Shown here in pieces: positions 40,038-52,194 of a stretch of DNA of 64,000 nucleotides. The stretch lies in contig OX336355.1 of assembly GCA_946902875.1 (NCBI GenBank), forward strand, positions 8,701,347-8,765,346. The letters run 5' to 3'. The stretch is from Nematopogon swammerdamellus (taxonomy: Eukaryota > Arthropoda > Insecta > Lepidoptera > Adelidae). Positions within the stretch are counted from its first letter, which is position 1. Every line of letters begins with the position of its first letter. A model generated the notes under the pieces. It did not search any database, had not been told where the DNA came from, and saw nothing but the letters and a program-made list of their open reading frames with translations. Made by a program: the position numbers and the translations under genes.

Positions 40038-42851
40038 GACTATTTTCGTTGAGTAATTCTCGGCCTGCGACCATGACCTAATTGGTTTAAATTTTTCGAG
40101 CAGATGGTCGTACATATTTTTAACATTTATAAACCGGTTGCAAAGATAATTTGCGCCAAATTAAATAGTACTCGCGTAAATATAACCCAATTTGAGGTCA
40201 GACTGTTTTCCAATTGGCCAATGTTCAGCCAGTCGCGGACGTCCGGTACCTAATGCCGTGGCTGCTGGCTGTGTCCGTAAAACGAGAAGAAAATAAAAAA
40301 ACAAGTTGCCAACAAGAAAAGCATCGCTCTTACACACAATTCAGGAACGAGGACAGCGCGCGTAGTTGGCAGGCTCGCGTGTGCACCGTCGGTTTTTCTT
40401 TTGTCTAGTTTTTAATTTAGCCAGGCGTCAGGTTCGAGGCCGCGTCCCGGGCACTCCTGTTCGGAGGCCGTCTCCCGTGGCGGGGAGGCACGCCACTAAT
40501 CCTATGGGATATTACTTCCGGTTCAGTGTCTGACTCCAGCCAGACCGACATTGTGGACGAATTTCTATTCAGAAATTAACAAACTATTTTCGTGTTTTTA
40601 GTGGAGGTTTAGTTAGAGTAAAACTGTTTTTACCATCTGGTTGTATGGTTTAAAGGGATTACAGCATAGACATGGCATCTAGTTTAGAAAGGAAATAAGT
40701 GAGTTGACATCACGGGTCAGCTTCCATGAAAATACATACATAACATCACGCATTTTCCCAACAGGGGTAGGTACAATTAATGAGTCACATGATGCTCTTG
40801 AAAAAAGCATTTTAACTCTCTAATTTATCCCCCAAAATTTACTCTAATAACCCGAGGGTGAACCTATAAGGGTTCTGCTTTTCCTCTTTTCAGGTACGGT
40901 TGCGTTCTATCAAATAACTAAAACGATATACGCCGTATATATGTAAGCTGAATTACTATTACTATCAGTAGTACATGAGGCTTTGTAGCGAGGGGACGAC
41001 GCGACGAGACGGCGCGGCGGACGTGGGAACAAAACAAACGGAAAGGAAATCGCTGACAAAAACTATAGAGTGGACAAGTCGTCAAGTGTGCTCGGGAGAT
41101 AATGTTACTTACTATAACGTCATGAACAGTTTAATTGACACACATACTTTATATTGTGTATGCTGTTAGTACGCTTTGCTTTGTCGGCACTGGCACACGT
41201 CACGTCAGCACAAATGTACGTCGGCACACGCACGTCAGCACACGTTACAAATATCCTACGACCATCCATAGAAGTGCCAGAAAGCGTGAGTGAAAATCCC
41301 ATGTGAATTGATTGAGTAGTTTCGACTTCGCCCAATATCAATATGTATGCTTTATGATAGGTTACTTCCCACAGAAAACTTAGTTTAGGGTGGGAAGTGA
41401 CATATAACTTGTAAATGTAAACCATTTTTATATAATAAATAAATTGAAATTGAAATAAAACAATTTAAACATCAAAAGGGTGCTGAGCCTGTCTGCGACG
41501 GGATAGTTAGGATGTTGGGGATAAATTATACCTTTGAATTCTTCGAACATGATTATAATGTCGCACGCTCCTGACCTACATCGTGGTCGGTAAGGAAAGG
41601 GTTGTTTTTGCCGTCGTCGGAGCAGATAGTGAATGGCTGGCGGTGAAGTGCATATTCATCGTGAGTCGTGAAGCCCGCTACTGTATACAACCACTGGCGG
41701 ACCTAGTGTGGCAGAGCATGCGTGAGCCGGACGGGGCGTGGTTTTGGGTCGTCGATTCCACCTAGCCCCGTTTCACGAATAAGCGGGCTACTCAAGTCCC
41801 TAAAATCAGATCCGATTTCGAGATATTGGTGGTGGAAGTAAAATCGGGAGATACTCACGTCACACGTCCCTTTCGCTCGGCGGAATCCCTCGATTTCGCT
41901 ACACACGTTCGCTATTCAGACACGCCGACGGCGAATCCCAATCACCCGCTTTAATCGTGGGTACGTCCATCCCGATTTCAATATCATATTTACTGAAATC
42001 ACGGCACGAACGCCGTGCCGCGCACAAGCTGTGGTATACCTATAGGCTAATACTTATAAGAGTGTTGACGCGTACACAGCACGGTTCGTGCTGCACACAG
42101 CCGCGACCTAGCCGCGCCGTATACGTGTGAATCGAGGTAGGCTAACAGAAAAAAACATTTTCTCATTTACTCGGATCCGCGCACCACCTCACTCAGAACT
42201 AGAATTAAAGTTAAGTCATTTAAATAGAGAATAGGCGCTATTTCTAGATTTGGCTAGCCATTTACTTCCACAAATTGAATTTGTCGCCATGGAATGGGAA
42301 TGTAATATTATATTTACTAGAAATTGCGTATACAGCGTACGATCTGTCTGGTAGTGCATTGACCCACTGATCGATACTTTTTAACTCTAAATATGTTAAT
42401 TGCGAACGTTGTTAACACACGGAGGATTCCTCATTCCGTAGCCATTGTTTTCTAGCGCGCGCAGCGATCTCGCGGTCGCCAAGCCGCAGCCCACCAGAAT
42501 AGAATTTTCTCAATTACATTTTAAGACATAAACCTCTAAATAGTTTTCATGCCGTAAGAACTGAATAATATACTACTTTATATATATATTTTGGAGATTG
42601 AAGAGTTTTCCTTGTAGTCGTCGGCCCTTGTCAGTATGCACGCTGCGGCACTCACAGGCTGCTCTAGACACAATGAATGTGTGTCCAAAACAAACCACTG
42701 TCTGGCTGACTGTGACACTATATTGAATACTCTTGTAGTTGACCAACCCATGCCGAGTCGTGAATATTTCCCTTTCTTGAATTCTCCAACATATATTTAT
42801 ATTTTATTCAGCTTTTTTAGCCTACTCTCCGAGTAATCACCCCGGAGAGGT
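40038..42851. other. Stretch mostly unassigned
   Basis: 40640-40730 may hold a diverged body A piece ('agacatggcatctagttt', 'gttgacatcacgggtcagct'). 41380-41462 ends 'ataataaataaattgaaatt', a LINE-like tail. 41195-41245 repeats 'cacacgtcacgtcagcac'-type motifs. Frames at 40214, 40975, 41120, 41583 and 42636 have no recognised domain. Confidence 0.35.
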
Positions 42852-43306
42852 GCATTGGCAATCCCCTGCATCACAGAATTTTCAAGGGCATCGTTAGACA
42901 CCTACTTGTATGTGAAACGATGCCACATGTCGCGCTATCAATAAAAAAAAAGTAAGCCCGCTACTGTACCTTTATTTCGACGCGCGGAATAATTCGGTTT
43001 GTATGAGAGCCACATCTTAGCGTAACCGGAAGTGAATTTTATTTAGCCTATCCTCTGTCCCGTATAGTTAAATGTGCTTTTACTAAGTTTAATAGAATTC
43101 GGATGATCGGTTTAAGAGTTATGGAGGAACATACATACATACAGAAAATATTTCCAAAGTAACTTACTCCATGACCATTCATTACAGATTTATTATTAGT
43201 ATTGATTATTATTTATTTGTTAGAAAACAAAATTAAAAACAACCAGCACAAGAAATAAAACCAAAATGTAATTATTAAAACAGGCTAATTCATTAATCAC
43301 ATTGTT

Positions 43307-43465
43307 GTCTCAATCAACTACTTGTTGGAGATACTCTTCTATTGAATAGTGAGGCTTCTTTACTAACATGCTCTTAAGTTTATTCTTAAAATATTTATCC
43401 TCGCATATTTTCAGTTCGGGCGGTAGTTTATTGTAAAACTTCACACTTTGACACATAAAACTCTT
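43307..43465 (-). pseudogene. LINE C-terminus (QSVKFYNKLP), duplicated copy
   Basis: Same residues and boundaries as 37235-37393. It was duplicated with its neighbours and does not represent a separate retrotransposition. Confidence 0.7.
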
Positions 43466-43646
43466 GTACAGTACGCAGCAGTAAATTATGTACATCGGGC
43501 TTTAGAAAGAGACGATCTGGTTGTACAGCGTCGTCTCTGTTGCACTAACTCGCACGTCTCTGTGCGACAGGGACGACGCTCTACAACCGGATATTCTCTT
43601 TCTAAAGCTCGATGTTCATTAATTACTGCAGCGTACCGTACTGTAC
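43466..43646. mobile_element. Mariner-type palindromic MITE, duplicated copy
   Basis: Same as 37394-37574, carried inside the 1,238-bp duplication. Confidence 0.8.
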
Positions 43647-44210
43647 GCCCACATATTAAAGATCGGCTGCTTACGCGCGCAGGCAGTTTAACTTCAAATA
43701 TCTGTGGGTTTACCAAAGTCAGTGTTGCATAAAGCCTTAGGGACTGCCGACTTGCTCGCTCGTCGCTTCACGTAACCCTACCTCGAGTAACCTAATATGC
43801 TAACTAAGTAAGCAAACAACAACGAAACCCTATGCATGCGGACATCGGACAGTTTTCAAGCTTCCGTTATACTCGGAACTGGTCCGATAAGAAATGACAA
43901 CAGGGGCAAGGGCTAATGGCTCCGTTTGTCTTTGAAAGAGGAAATGTTTCTTTTTCACTCATTTCGATACAAACACATTTTCATGCATCGTTCGATACAC
44001 ACGCCGTAACCGGACAATCGGGGTCAGCAGAGTAATCGGTGTTGTGCTGCAAGTATTCTGAAAAATTACAGCACAACACCGACTATCACTAGGCAGATAA
44101 TCATAATGCACCAGTAGTAACTTTCGTTTACCTGAAAATAATGTCACATTTTGTATCGCAGATGGCCACACTGCTAATGGAATATGACAGTTTTTATTAT
44201 TATTATATTT

Positions 44211-44578
44211 TTTTATGAAAGCTGACACAGTTGGCTACATCCCCTACTACATCCGTGATGGCAGTCCACAACACCTTAGTGAACAAGGTGCCATGTCAGT
44301 GCTACTCTTCGGTCGTGCCGGCTGCACTCAACTGGACGGCAAACAAAACTCATTCAACATTTCAACAGACCTTTCAGTGAGGTGGTACCAACCCGGGCGG
44401 GTTAAACCCTACCACGCAATAAGGTAAGAACGGAATGAACCTACAGTTTTACGTGGAATCCGAACAACAGTCGGCCTCTAACGGTCGAACGGTCACCCAT
44501 CCAAGGTATCGCGCCCAGGTGTGCTTATCATCACGGCAGACAGTTGACTGATCGCACGACTGAGCTATCGAACCTGAG
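44211..44578 (-). mobile_element. SINE with tRNA/5S hybrid head, reverse copy
   Basis: From 'gctgacacagttggctacat' (3' end of body A) to the complement of the head: 'gaatccgaacaac' (B box), 'ggtcacccatccaaggt' (complement of the 5S-like part) and 'actgagctatcgaacctgag' (complement of the A box). About 370 bp, near full length. Confidence 0.83.
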
Positions 44579-44582
44579 AAAA

Positions 44583-44850
44583 GTTTATTAGGATTCCGTA
44601 TCAGTGCGGAAGCCTATTACTAAGCCTACGCCGTCTGTCTGTCTGTCCGTCCGTCCGAGGGCTGTATCTTTTGAACCGTTATACTCGTATGTGTTATTCA
44701 TTATGGCGGATGTATATACCAACAAATAATAAAAATATTAAAAAGTAAAACATTAAGGGGTCTCCCTCCCCGCAAGGAACGTGCTAAGAAAAGATTAGTA
44801 TATATTCACTCTACTTAAATAATAGAAGGCGGAACAGGTACTTTGTATTA
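44583..44850 (+). repeat. Dispersed repeat with CTGT/CCGT run, copy 2
   Basis: 'taggattccgtatcagtgcg', 'ctgtctgtctgtccgtccg', 'gagggctgtatcttttgaac' and 'attatggcggatgt' match 1747-2000. It follows the SINE head directly. A related but different (CTGT)n element may lie at 45025-45240. Confidence 0.58.
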
Positions 44851-45264
44851 CAGACAGACAACAATTTTTTAAGTTATATACCCTAGCTGATATCACAGAT
44901 ACAGCGAGCCAACGACGTCAGGTTTCGTAAAAGAAAACACAAGGTCCATTGTGTAATTTTTGTGAGAGCCCTAAAACGTTGTTGGTTTAGGCTTTCTACC
45001 ATTTTTCGAGTCCCGTAGCCAGCGATACAGGCAGGGACCCTTATAAAGTATGTCGGGTGTCTGTCTGTCCGTCCATCTGTCTGTCAGTCCATCTATCTGT
45101 CACATTCTCTAGGTCCTAAACCGTTTGAGCGATCTTCTAGAAAATTCGATGGTTTGAATAGGTTCCATGGAGGCCACACAATTTCACGTGTTGCCATTTT
45201 CAGGGATCACCAACGAGGTATATTATTTATAGGGGCAGCAAATACTCAGTTGAAGTTAAAAATA

Positions 45265-45382
45265 TACATACATACATACATACATATTACATACGCTGAA
45301 TCCCGACAATCGGGGTAAGCAGGTGTTGTGCTGTAAGAACTCTGATAAATTACAGCACAACGCCGACCGCCACCGCCACCAG
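45265..45382 (-). mobile_element. Tail of SINE-like family B
   Basis: A CATA run (45266-45285), then 'aatcccgacaatcggggtaa' and 'gtgttgtgctgtaagaactc' to 'attacagcacaacgccga'. 5'-truncated. Confidence 0.7.
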
Positions 45383-46189
45383 TTAATAATATGATTAAAA
45401 GTGGAATTAAAGTTTAATTTATCGATGAAAAGTATTACAAAACCTATATTTTGTTTTCTTGCATAAAATTGTGGTTAAAAATATGTAAATGCTTTGTCCA
45501 AGGCTGTAATTCCAGAGCGTAGAACTAAATAAATCTAACAATAAAATCTAAAAAAAAACTCCTTACGGCACGAACATTATTTGAAGTACATCTTAGTTAA
45601 TAGCATTCTAGGTAAAGGTGGTCTCGGGGAGAGCAGCGGCGATACGGGGCAACAACCGTGCACGAAGCACAGGGCACGAAGCGATCGCGCACGTGCTCGT
45701 TATGCAGTAAGTAAATAGCACGGAACCCTCTGTATGTGAACAAAGTTCGCACTTAGCACGGTTTTTTACTTAATAAATTATTAATTTGCGCAGACCCATG
45801 CGCCGATCCTTCAATTAACGGAATTATAAATCTGTCAACATTCTTCCTTTGTTCTGCCACATTGTATTATTGAGCGGGAAACGCGAAAGAACGCCAATTA
45901 GGGAGTTAGGACGGTCGCACACTGTCGTATACACAGGTCGTATAATTACTGCAATGTAGTATAATTGCCAAAAAAATATATAAAAATGAGATACTTGAAG
46001 TATTAAGTTGTCAGTGGGTTGATAAAATTGAGGTACTAATCGTACCTAGTCAAGCGTTAACTTATTATGCAGCCATGTAAGTAGTATATACGAGTACATA
46101 CATAGGTATACCATTCAGTTTTCATCTTAAAAAGTATATTGCGTGGCCGGGGAAGTCTTTCAGGGCCCCCCGGATCGATGAGGGCCCCA

Positions 46190-46276
46190 AAGTGCCGACG
46201 TCGCGACGTCGGCACTTCTAAACTAGCTTGTTTTCAGTCAAACGACGCGTCGTTTACACTGAAAAGAAGCTAGTTT
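46190..46276. repeat. Two adjacent palindromes
   Basis: 46190-46217 is a perfect 28-bp palindrome centred on 'gacgtcgcgacgtc'. Two bases later 46220-46276 forms a second hairpin with arms 'aaactagcttgttttcagt' and complement, centred on 'acgacgcgtcgt', with one mismatch and one small indel. 'gggcccc' occurs on both sides of the region upstream (46163, 46182). Confidence 0.85.
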
Positions 46277-46841
46277 TTTTGGTGCATTTTACGTTAAAAT
46301 TTTCAAATTTGAATGTAAATCGGAAACCCGATGAGATATCTTTAAAAAAAACGTGAAAAATACATAGCGTTAAATTTCTTAATGAATTCTATAAAATGTG
46401 TACGAATATTTATATAACTTTATCATTTTTCATTCAGTTTTTTTACGTTCTAAAAGGGGTCCCAAATGTGCTCAAGAACCTTAGGTCATTCAGGATGGCC
46501 TAAGACGGCCCTGGTCGTGGCACTTATTCACCGCAGGAATATGGAAAGTACGTCACAAATCTAGGAATTCATGTTAGGAACCAACAGTGTCAACTTCACA
46601 AAACACAATATTTTGACAACGTTCGCTCGAGATCCTGAGACAGCGTTTCAGTGTGGCCATCGAGCGAGGAAACGCCGCTAGCGTCCTCGGAACGAGTGCA
46701 CACATCGTCACACCTGGAGGAGGGTTATTAAGTATTGTATTAGTTATAGGTTTATATTTTATTTTGTAATTAGCCTAACTTACACTAGTACTGAAACGTG
46801 GCACAAATACCTACTTGAAAAAAAAATATATTTAAGTTTTA

Positions 46842-46945
46842 CGATTGCTTTTGTAAATAATCAAAATTTGATGATTTACAAAAACAATCGTCAATCAAAT
46901 TTCAGACTAAAGTTAATTTAATTTACTTTAGTCTGAAATTTGATT
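46842..46945. repeat. Two adjacent AT-rich hairpins
   Basis: Hairpin 1 (46842-46890): 'cgattgcttttgtaaat' and near-complement, 24-bp stem, two mismatches, 1-2 nt loop. Hairpin 2 (46893-46945): 'aatcaaatttcagactaaag' and exact complement, 21-bp stem, 11-nt loop. The spacing is 2 bp. Non-coding. Confidence 0.8.
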
Positions 46946-47287
46946 TTACGAGATGAACTGTATAAAGAAATAATAAAAAATTTGCCATTGATCAATGATC
47001 AAACACTCGTTCGAGTGTGCTTCTCACTTCGCCATTGAAGGGAACTAGAAATGACACTTGCCCCCTCTTGCATTTGAAACGCCTATCTTAACGTCGATCA
47101 TCTATTGGTCGTGGCAATATGTCTGTTGTCAGTTATTATTAAATACGTCTTGCCGGACGCTTATCGATCTGAAATTTCACATGGGGGTAGTTCGCGTGTT
47201 GTCTTTACTACTTTTCACCTGATCGACCATAGCGCCTTGTATCATATTAACTTAAATAAAACTTTAGTTTATTTTATTGCTTGTATT

Positions 47288-47460
47288 CATATATACCACA
47301 CGCTGTACCCCGACAATTGGGGTAAGCAGAGTAGTCGGTGTTGTGCTGCAAGTACTCTTGAAAATTACAGCACAACACCGCCCACTACATTTAGAAATTT
47401 AGTCGCATTTTACGAGATGCGCGGGGAGAGATGCAGTGGGCTATTCTTTTTAAGGCAGTA
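47288..47460 (-). mobile_element. Family B plus head G, internally deleted
   Basis: Reverse: 'taccacacgctgtaccccga', then 'cggtgttgtgctgcaagtac' to 'acagcacaacaccgc', then a jump straight to 'ttagtcgcattttacgagat' and 'gcagtgggctattct' of head G. About 130 bp of the centre are missing. The tail of the 120-codon frame 47105-47467 is read-through into it. Confidence 0.75.
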
Positions 47461-48287
47461 CCCTTAGTTGATATAGGTACGTTGGTTGTGTAATTCTGTA
47501 CATAATATCGATGATTTTGTTCAAACTTTCGTAGGCCAGTTGTGTTATAAGAATTTTAAAATACACTACCTTAAAAATCATAGCATTAAATAGAGAACCC
47601 AATCTTGGACGTCATGGTTTTATTTTTTCGAATTTGTGTGAATAAGTATCCGAAAAAAAAAAACGTAAAGTGGCACCTAATTTTTGAATAATTTTTATTC
47701 GCTTTACTACTTACAAAAGCATTATTTTGATTCAGGAAAACAACCAAAATGTACCTTGTATTATTTAGCATGACGGTATGTTAGTTGTTATTTTTCAAAA
47801 TTTAATTTTTTCTTGAACAATACGCCGACATATTGTAAAAAAATCTACAAAATTCGCTGCTGTGAATTTGAAATTTGCCGTGGCTATTGGTATGTTAAGT
47901 ACACACGCTTGTATCCTTTTGGATTATTTGCAAACAGCTACTCTCGCGGAAATAAAATATGCTGGCTTGTCAAAAACCTCGGAGAGAGGGCAGGGAGAGG
48001 GGGGTGTGCAGGGGTGCGGGCCCGCCCCCTCTTACTCCGCCTGTGTTTCTACAGCAGTACTACAGCGGCACTCCAGGCGCAGTCAGCGTTCAGCAGTAAA
48101 TATCAATTTGTTGTTTAATTCGCCCGCGTCCTACCTGTCCTGACACCAGCCGGCGTCACACGTACCAGACTAATGGCGAACGCTGGACAAACACCAACCC
48201 TCACTGGCGGCAGTCCTTGATGGGTTCTTCGCGATGTTAGACCTATCGCTAGATTGCTTTATAAAACCTTATACCTGGTACCGCGTG

Positions 48288-48795
48288 GGGCCGGTACTCT
48301 ACTAAAATAATAGCCCCACTGCATCCCTCCCCGTGCATGTCGTAAAAGGCGACTAAGGGGGTAGAGACAAGGTGTCTTCAGTCATTCAGTCAGCCAGCGT
48401 GTAAGCGACCACTGCTGGACATAGCCTCTCCAATTTTCCTCCAGTCCTCCCGGCCTTCAGCGGAACCACTGCTTTCCGCCGACGTACTCGATGTCGTCGT
48501 CCCACCTTGCGGGTGGTCTTCCCACATTCCGTTTTCCCGTCCACGGGCGCCAGTGTAGGACACGGTTACTCCAACGGTTGTCATCCCTTCAAGGTGTCGT
48601 GCTAAAGGGCAACAGACTAGCCACCTATCACCTTGGCACGGTCCTTCCACCGAGTCATGGGGCGGGTGGGTCTTCGTACCTTACTTGCTGCTTGATAGTT
48701 ATCTTGTCCTAATACATTGCTAAACGTCGTGTTCGGTGTTGTGCTCTGTAATTTACAAGAGTACTTGCAGCACAACACCGATTACTTTGTACTCG
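48288..48795 (+). mobile_element. Head G plus body B, split by an RTE-like insertion
   Basis: Head 'gcgtggggccggtactctac' to 'gtagagacaaggtgtc' (48376), resuming at 48590 'caaggtgtcgtgctaaaggg' and ending 'gcagcacaacaccgattact'. The 9-bp 'caaggtgtc' is present on both sides, showing that the intervening 213 bp inserted later. Confidence 0.85.
48377..48589 (-). pseudogene. 5'-truncated RTE-like LINE insertion with 9-bp duplication
   Basis: Target duplications 'caaggtgtc' at 48368-48376 and 48590-48598. On the reverse strand it carries the coding end G-R-P-P-A-R-W-D-D-D-I-E-Y-V-G-G-K-Q-W-F with small deletions, the complement of 'ctccaattttcctccagtcc', and the terminal tail (complement of 'ttcagtcattcagtcagcc'), that is a TGACTGAA-type 3' terminus. 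No ORF survives. It gives a clean 3' boundary for this family. Confidence 0.82.
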
Positions 48796-51132
48796 TTGGC
48801 ACCGTACGCAAAGTACCCGTACCGCACTTTACGGCAACGACTGACTTACTGACACAATAATGCCATCTTTATGCAAAATACAAAGAAGATTGAAAAGACT
48901 AACGCATAATAAACATAATTGAAGTGAGCTACTCCTAGAAGCTAGGGTCGGTGTACACAAGAGAAAAAAGTGTTCACATGTAAATGTGAAAACATGTCTT
49001 CGTTTCATCCGAACGAAGCGGAGCCCATTCGTCCTTCCATGTATACGAAAGAAGACCGTTATCCCTACAAAGCGAGCTATTTGGTCCATTAAATTAATTG
49101 ATACAGGCAACAGGTGGGCCGTTAAGGCTGCCTTGGAATTTTACGGGGACCTTCGCCCTTTTCCGGCGTCTGCAAGAGAAGAAGGAGAAAAATCTTTAAG
49201 AGAATATTTATGTAATTTTATTGAGTTACCTACTTTTCTACATGCAACATAATTTTCGAATCAATTTAAAATCAAAGAAAGACCGCCACTTTCACGCCCC
49301 TGTTTCCCATTGGGTTACGGAAAGGCAACGGATTTCAACGTATCAACGATGTTAGATGACCTTCAATGATGGATATAGATAGATAACGATCTGTAGGGAA
49401 AACATTATTGCTTACGTTGAGTTGAAATTTTTTCTTCAAATTTTGAGTTTACTTTGACACTTACTACACTACACTACTATGGCAAGTTGTCACAAAAGTT
49501 AGAGCAACTAATCAAGATTTCAAAATGGTATAACACCTCTTACGTCATGCCTTAAAAAATACTTTGTACATTTCTAAACATGAGCAAACTTACTTTACTT
49601 AACTTACTTTACTAACTAAACTTACTTTAACTTACCTTTACTCAGTTAAAATGGTTTTCAGTGCCTATTAAGACAAGATGCAGGTTAGATTTAATAAATA
49701 AAAAAAAATACTCCGATTTTTTTATTATTTTTCTCTGCGTCATCATAAACTGGTCCACTGCCTGGTTCCGGCTTGACGTAGACTTTTGGGACACTTTGTA
49801 TACACACAACACAAATTTAATAAAGTGCGAACAATCCAATGCTTCCCCGAATAAGGAAGGCTTTTGCAGACGTATGAATAACAAAGCACAAATATATTCG
49901 CTACTGGTCATTCACAGGTCGCTGACATGCTAATCCAGAAGGAAAACCAGCCCAGCCATCGAGACATATTATGTAGGTATGCACTTGTCAGTAGAGAGTG
50001 CATTCGAACTGCGCACCATGTTCCAACGAGTTGAAGCCATCCAGCACACCTGACATAGTCGGTCGAGATCCGCCGACGTTACCATGCAGGGAACAGCCTG
50101 GTGCAATGTAACATGCAATGTAACATTCCACACGTGTTACACCAGTCTGGACGCATCGCGCCTATGAACCGCGCATTTACTACGAACCTGCTCCGTTTCT
50201 CCATACAAAATGATGCGGAGAACACGGCGTAGCGTAGTAGGTTAAAACTCGTGATTAGGGTACAGCTCGTAGAGTACGCGGCAAAGGCACGGTTAGTGCG
50301 CGCAAGACGTTCAGACTATTGGGAATTTGTTAAAATGTGTATCCTTGCATGTTACATTGCAGCTATGTCTACGGCAAATTCTTGGATTGCATGTTACATT
50401 CCATCGATCTGTACCCTGCTCACGCGCACCACCCGCCTCAAACTCTTCCCCTCTACCGCTCGGCTCTCATTCCCTGTTCCCTCATATAGGTCGTTCGTTC
50501 TAACCTGTGGCGTACAAAAACATTCACATAAAAGAGCATAAAATTCTGCGAGTGTAGTAGTGCTCAGGCCATATATAGGTGCATGTCAAGCATTTGTATT
50601 AGAGAAATACATTTGGGTGCATGCTATACCTCAGTTATTGGGACATGATTTATTTGAAATTTCTGTCTTGGCACCTCTAGTAATATAATCTCGATGAGCC
50701 CAGCCAACCTAATTACATATTAAGTGCTCTAGCTATGCATGGGCGAGTGTGCAGCACTCGCCACGTTATTTCACACATGCTTTACCGGCCAGTGAGTTTA
50801 GCAACGTATGAACTGAAAGTAAACGTAAACTAAAACTGGTATAAACGTGTGTTTGGTCAACAGATCAACTTTGTTAAACAAACGGTTTGTTAGATCGATA
50901 TACACGCGCTTGAAATATAGAGGTACGAAATAATGTAACGCAGTTTGGTGGACTGCACGAATTCAGGACCTAACTTTTGCATAGGTGAATTCCTGGTGGC
51001 TAAACTCACGATCTAAGCCGCGGATAACTAGCTATTTTCTTCTGTACCTCATAAAGTACCTATACATAGTAAAAAAAAAGCAGTTAAGTCCTGGTCGGGA
51101 TGTATTTTTTCCAATGATTTTCGATTTGCATT
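48796..51132. other. Stretch mostly unassigned
   Basis: 49775-49803 'gacttttgggacactttgta' is the complement of the 'acagggtgtcccaaaagtc' type transposon end. A forward 88-codon frame 48986-49252 (…NRWAVKAALEFYGDLRPF…) has normal composition but no domain I know. 'catgcaatgtaacat' type words recur at 50105-50130 and 50347-50400. No gene supported. Confidence 0.35.
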
Positions 51133-51590
51133 TTTAACCGACTTCATAAAAGGAGGAGGTTCTATGTTCGGCTGTATGTATTTTTTTTATGTATGTTCAG
51201 CAATATCTCCCCCAATTGTGAACCGATTTCGATGATTATTTTTGTGTTCGGTTCAGTCTAGCTCCAAGGTGGTCCCATTTTTTTTTGGTCAAGATCGGAT
51301 TGGAAAGCGAGGCGGAATCGCGAGGCCGAAGGCCGAGCGATTCCGCCGAGTACATTAATAGCAAATAAAAATTACTAAAAAAACTGTGAAATAAAAAACT
51401 ATTTAAAAAAATATAAAAACCGCCTTCAAAAATGTATGAAATAAAAAAATAAAAATCGAACCCTAGAGTTGAAGGCGGTGGTGCTAAAGCAAGCAAAAAT
51501 AACCGACCGCCTTCAACTCTAGGGTTCGATTTTTATTTTTTTATTTCATACATTTTTGAAGGCGGTTATTATATTTTTTTAATTCTAAAA
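51133..51590 (+). repeat. Palindromic dispersed repeat, copy 2
   Basis: 'ttaaccgacttcataaaagg', 'gtcaagatcggattggaaag', core palindrome 'gcggaatcgcgaggccgaag' and its complement (51310-51347), then an inverted repeat at 51405-51582 with arms of about 75 bp ('aaccgccttcaaaaatgtat', 'tcgaaccctagagttgaagg') around a loop of about 26 nt. Same family as 5215-5748 but with a better preserved terminal hairpin. Confidence 0.8.
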
Positions 51591-51769
51591 ATATATATAA
51601 AGCGAGTACATGCTCAGTACTAACTTATAAACATAACATACAATTAAGTACTGCCATTTCTCTGTTAGAGTATTTATTTCAGACCCAATTTCATATAGCA
51701 AAAACCATATACAATTTTATAACATACAAACTTATGAGTATTAATTTAGTTTTTATTTTATTTTTTATT

Positions 51770-51850
51770 GTTTACTGGGTTTTGTGGCATGCATGATTGT
51801 TGTGTTTCAGGGACTTGTGCCTGACCAAATAAACTATTTTGATTTTATTA
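51770..51850 (+). repeat. LINE 3' end fragment
   Basis: 'tttactgggttttgtggc' to 'caaataaactattttgattt', a typical polyadenylation-like 3' terminus followed by a GATTT-type end. Short and isolated. Confidence 0.4.
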
Positions 51851-52194
51851 GAAACATTAAAACCAGTGAACATTAAAAAGGTTTAAATCATCAAAGCCAT
51901 TGTAAGGATAAAAATAATTGAAAATATAAAATATATATATATATTACTGTAGAACGGCTCATCCGATTAATGTGCAGTTTGCGTAATCTAACTAGTCTCC
52001 GGATAATTATAGCCTGTACGTTAACAGGGGTGAGCATTTCGTTTACTTGTACTGTACATTCGATAACGACTCAACCGATTAAGGTACGGTTTCACTCATA
52101 CAATCTGTGATGTTTCGGAATTGTTAATTTACATAGGTATATGTAAATCGCGTCAATAATATAAATCTCCAGTACAATCGAAAGTACGTATATA

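Larger units (their letters stand above)
42852..44089. repeat. 1,238-bp duplicated segment, copy 2
   Basis: Same content as 36780-38017: LINE end, element E 3' part, LINE C-terminus (43307-43465), mariner-type MITE (43466-43646) and a truncated family B tail (44005-44089). The left flank is 'caccccggagaggt' and the right flank 'taggcagataatcat', both unrelated to the flanks of copy 1. Confidence 0.93.

Noticed and set aside
47105..47467. A 120-codon open frame with an ATG
   Set aside because: The last third reads through a family B/head G SINE-like element and the first part has no recognisable domain.
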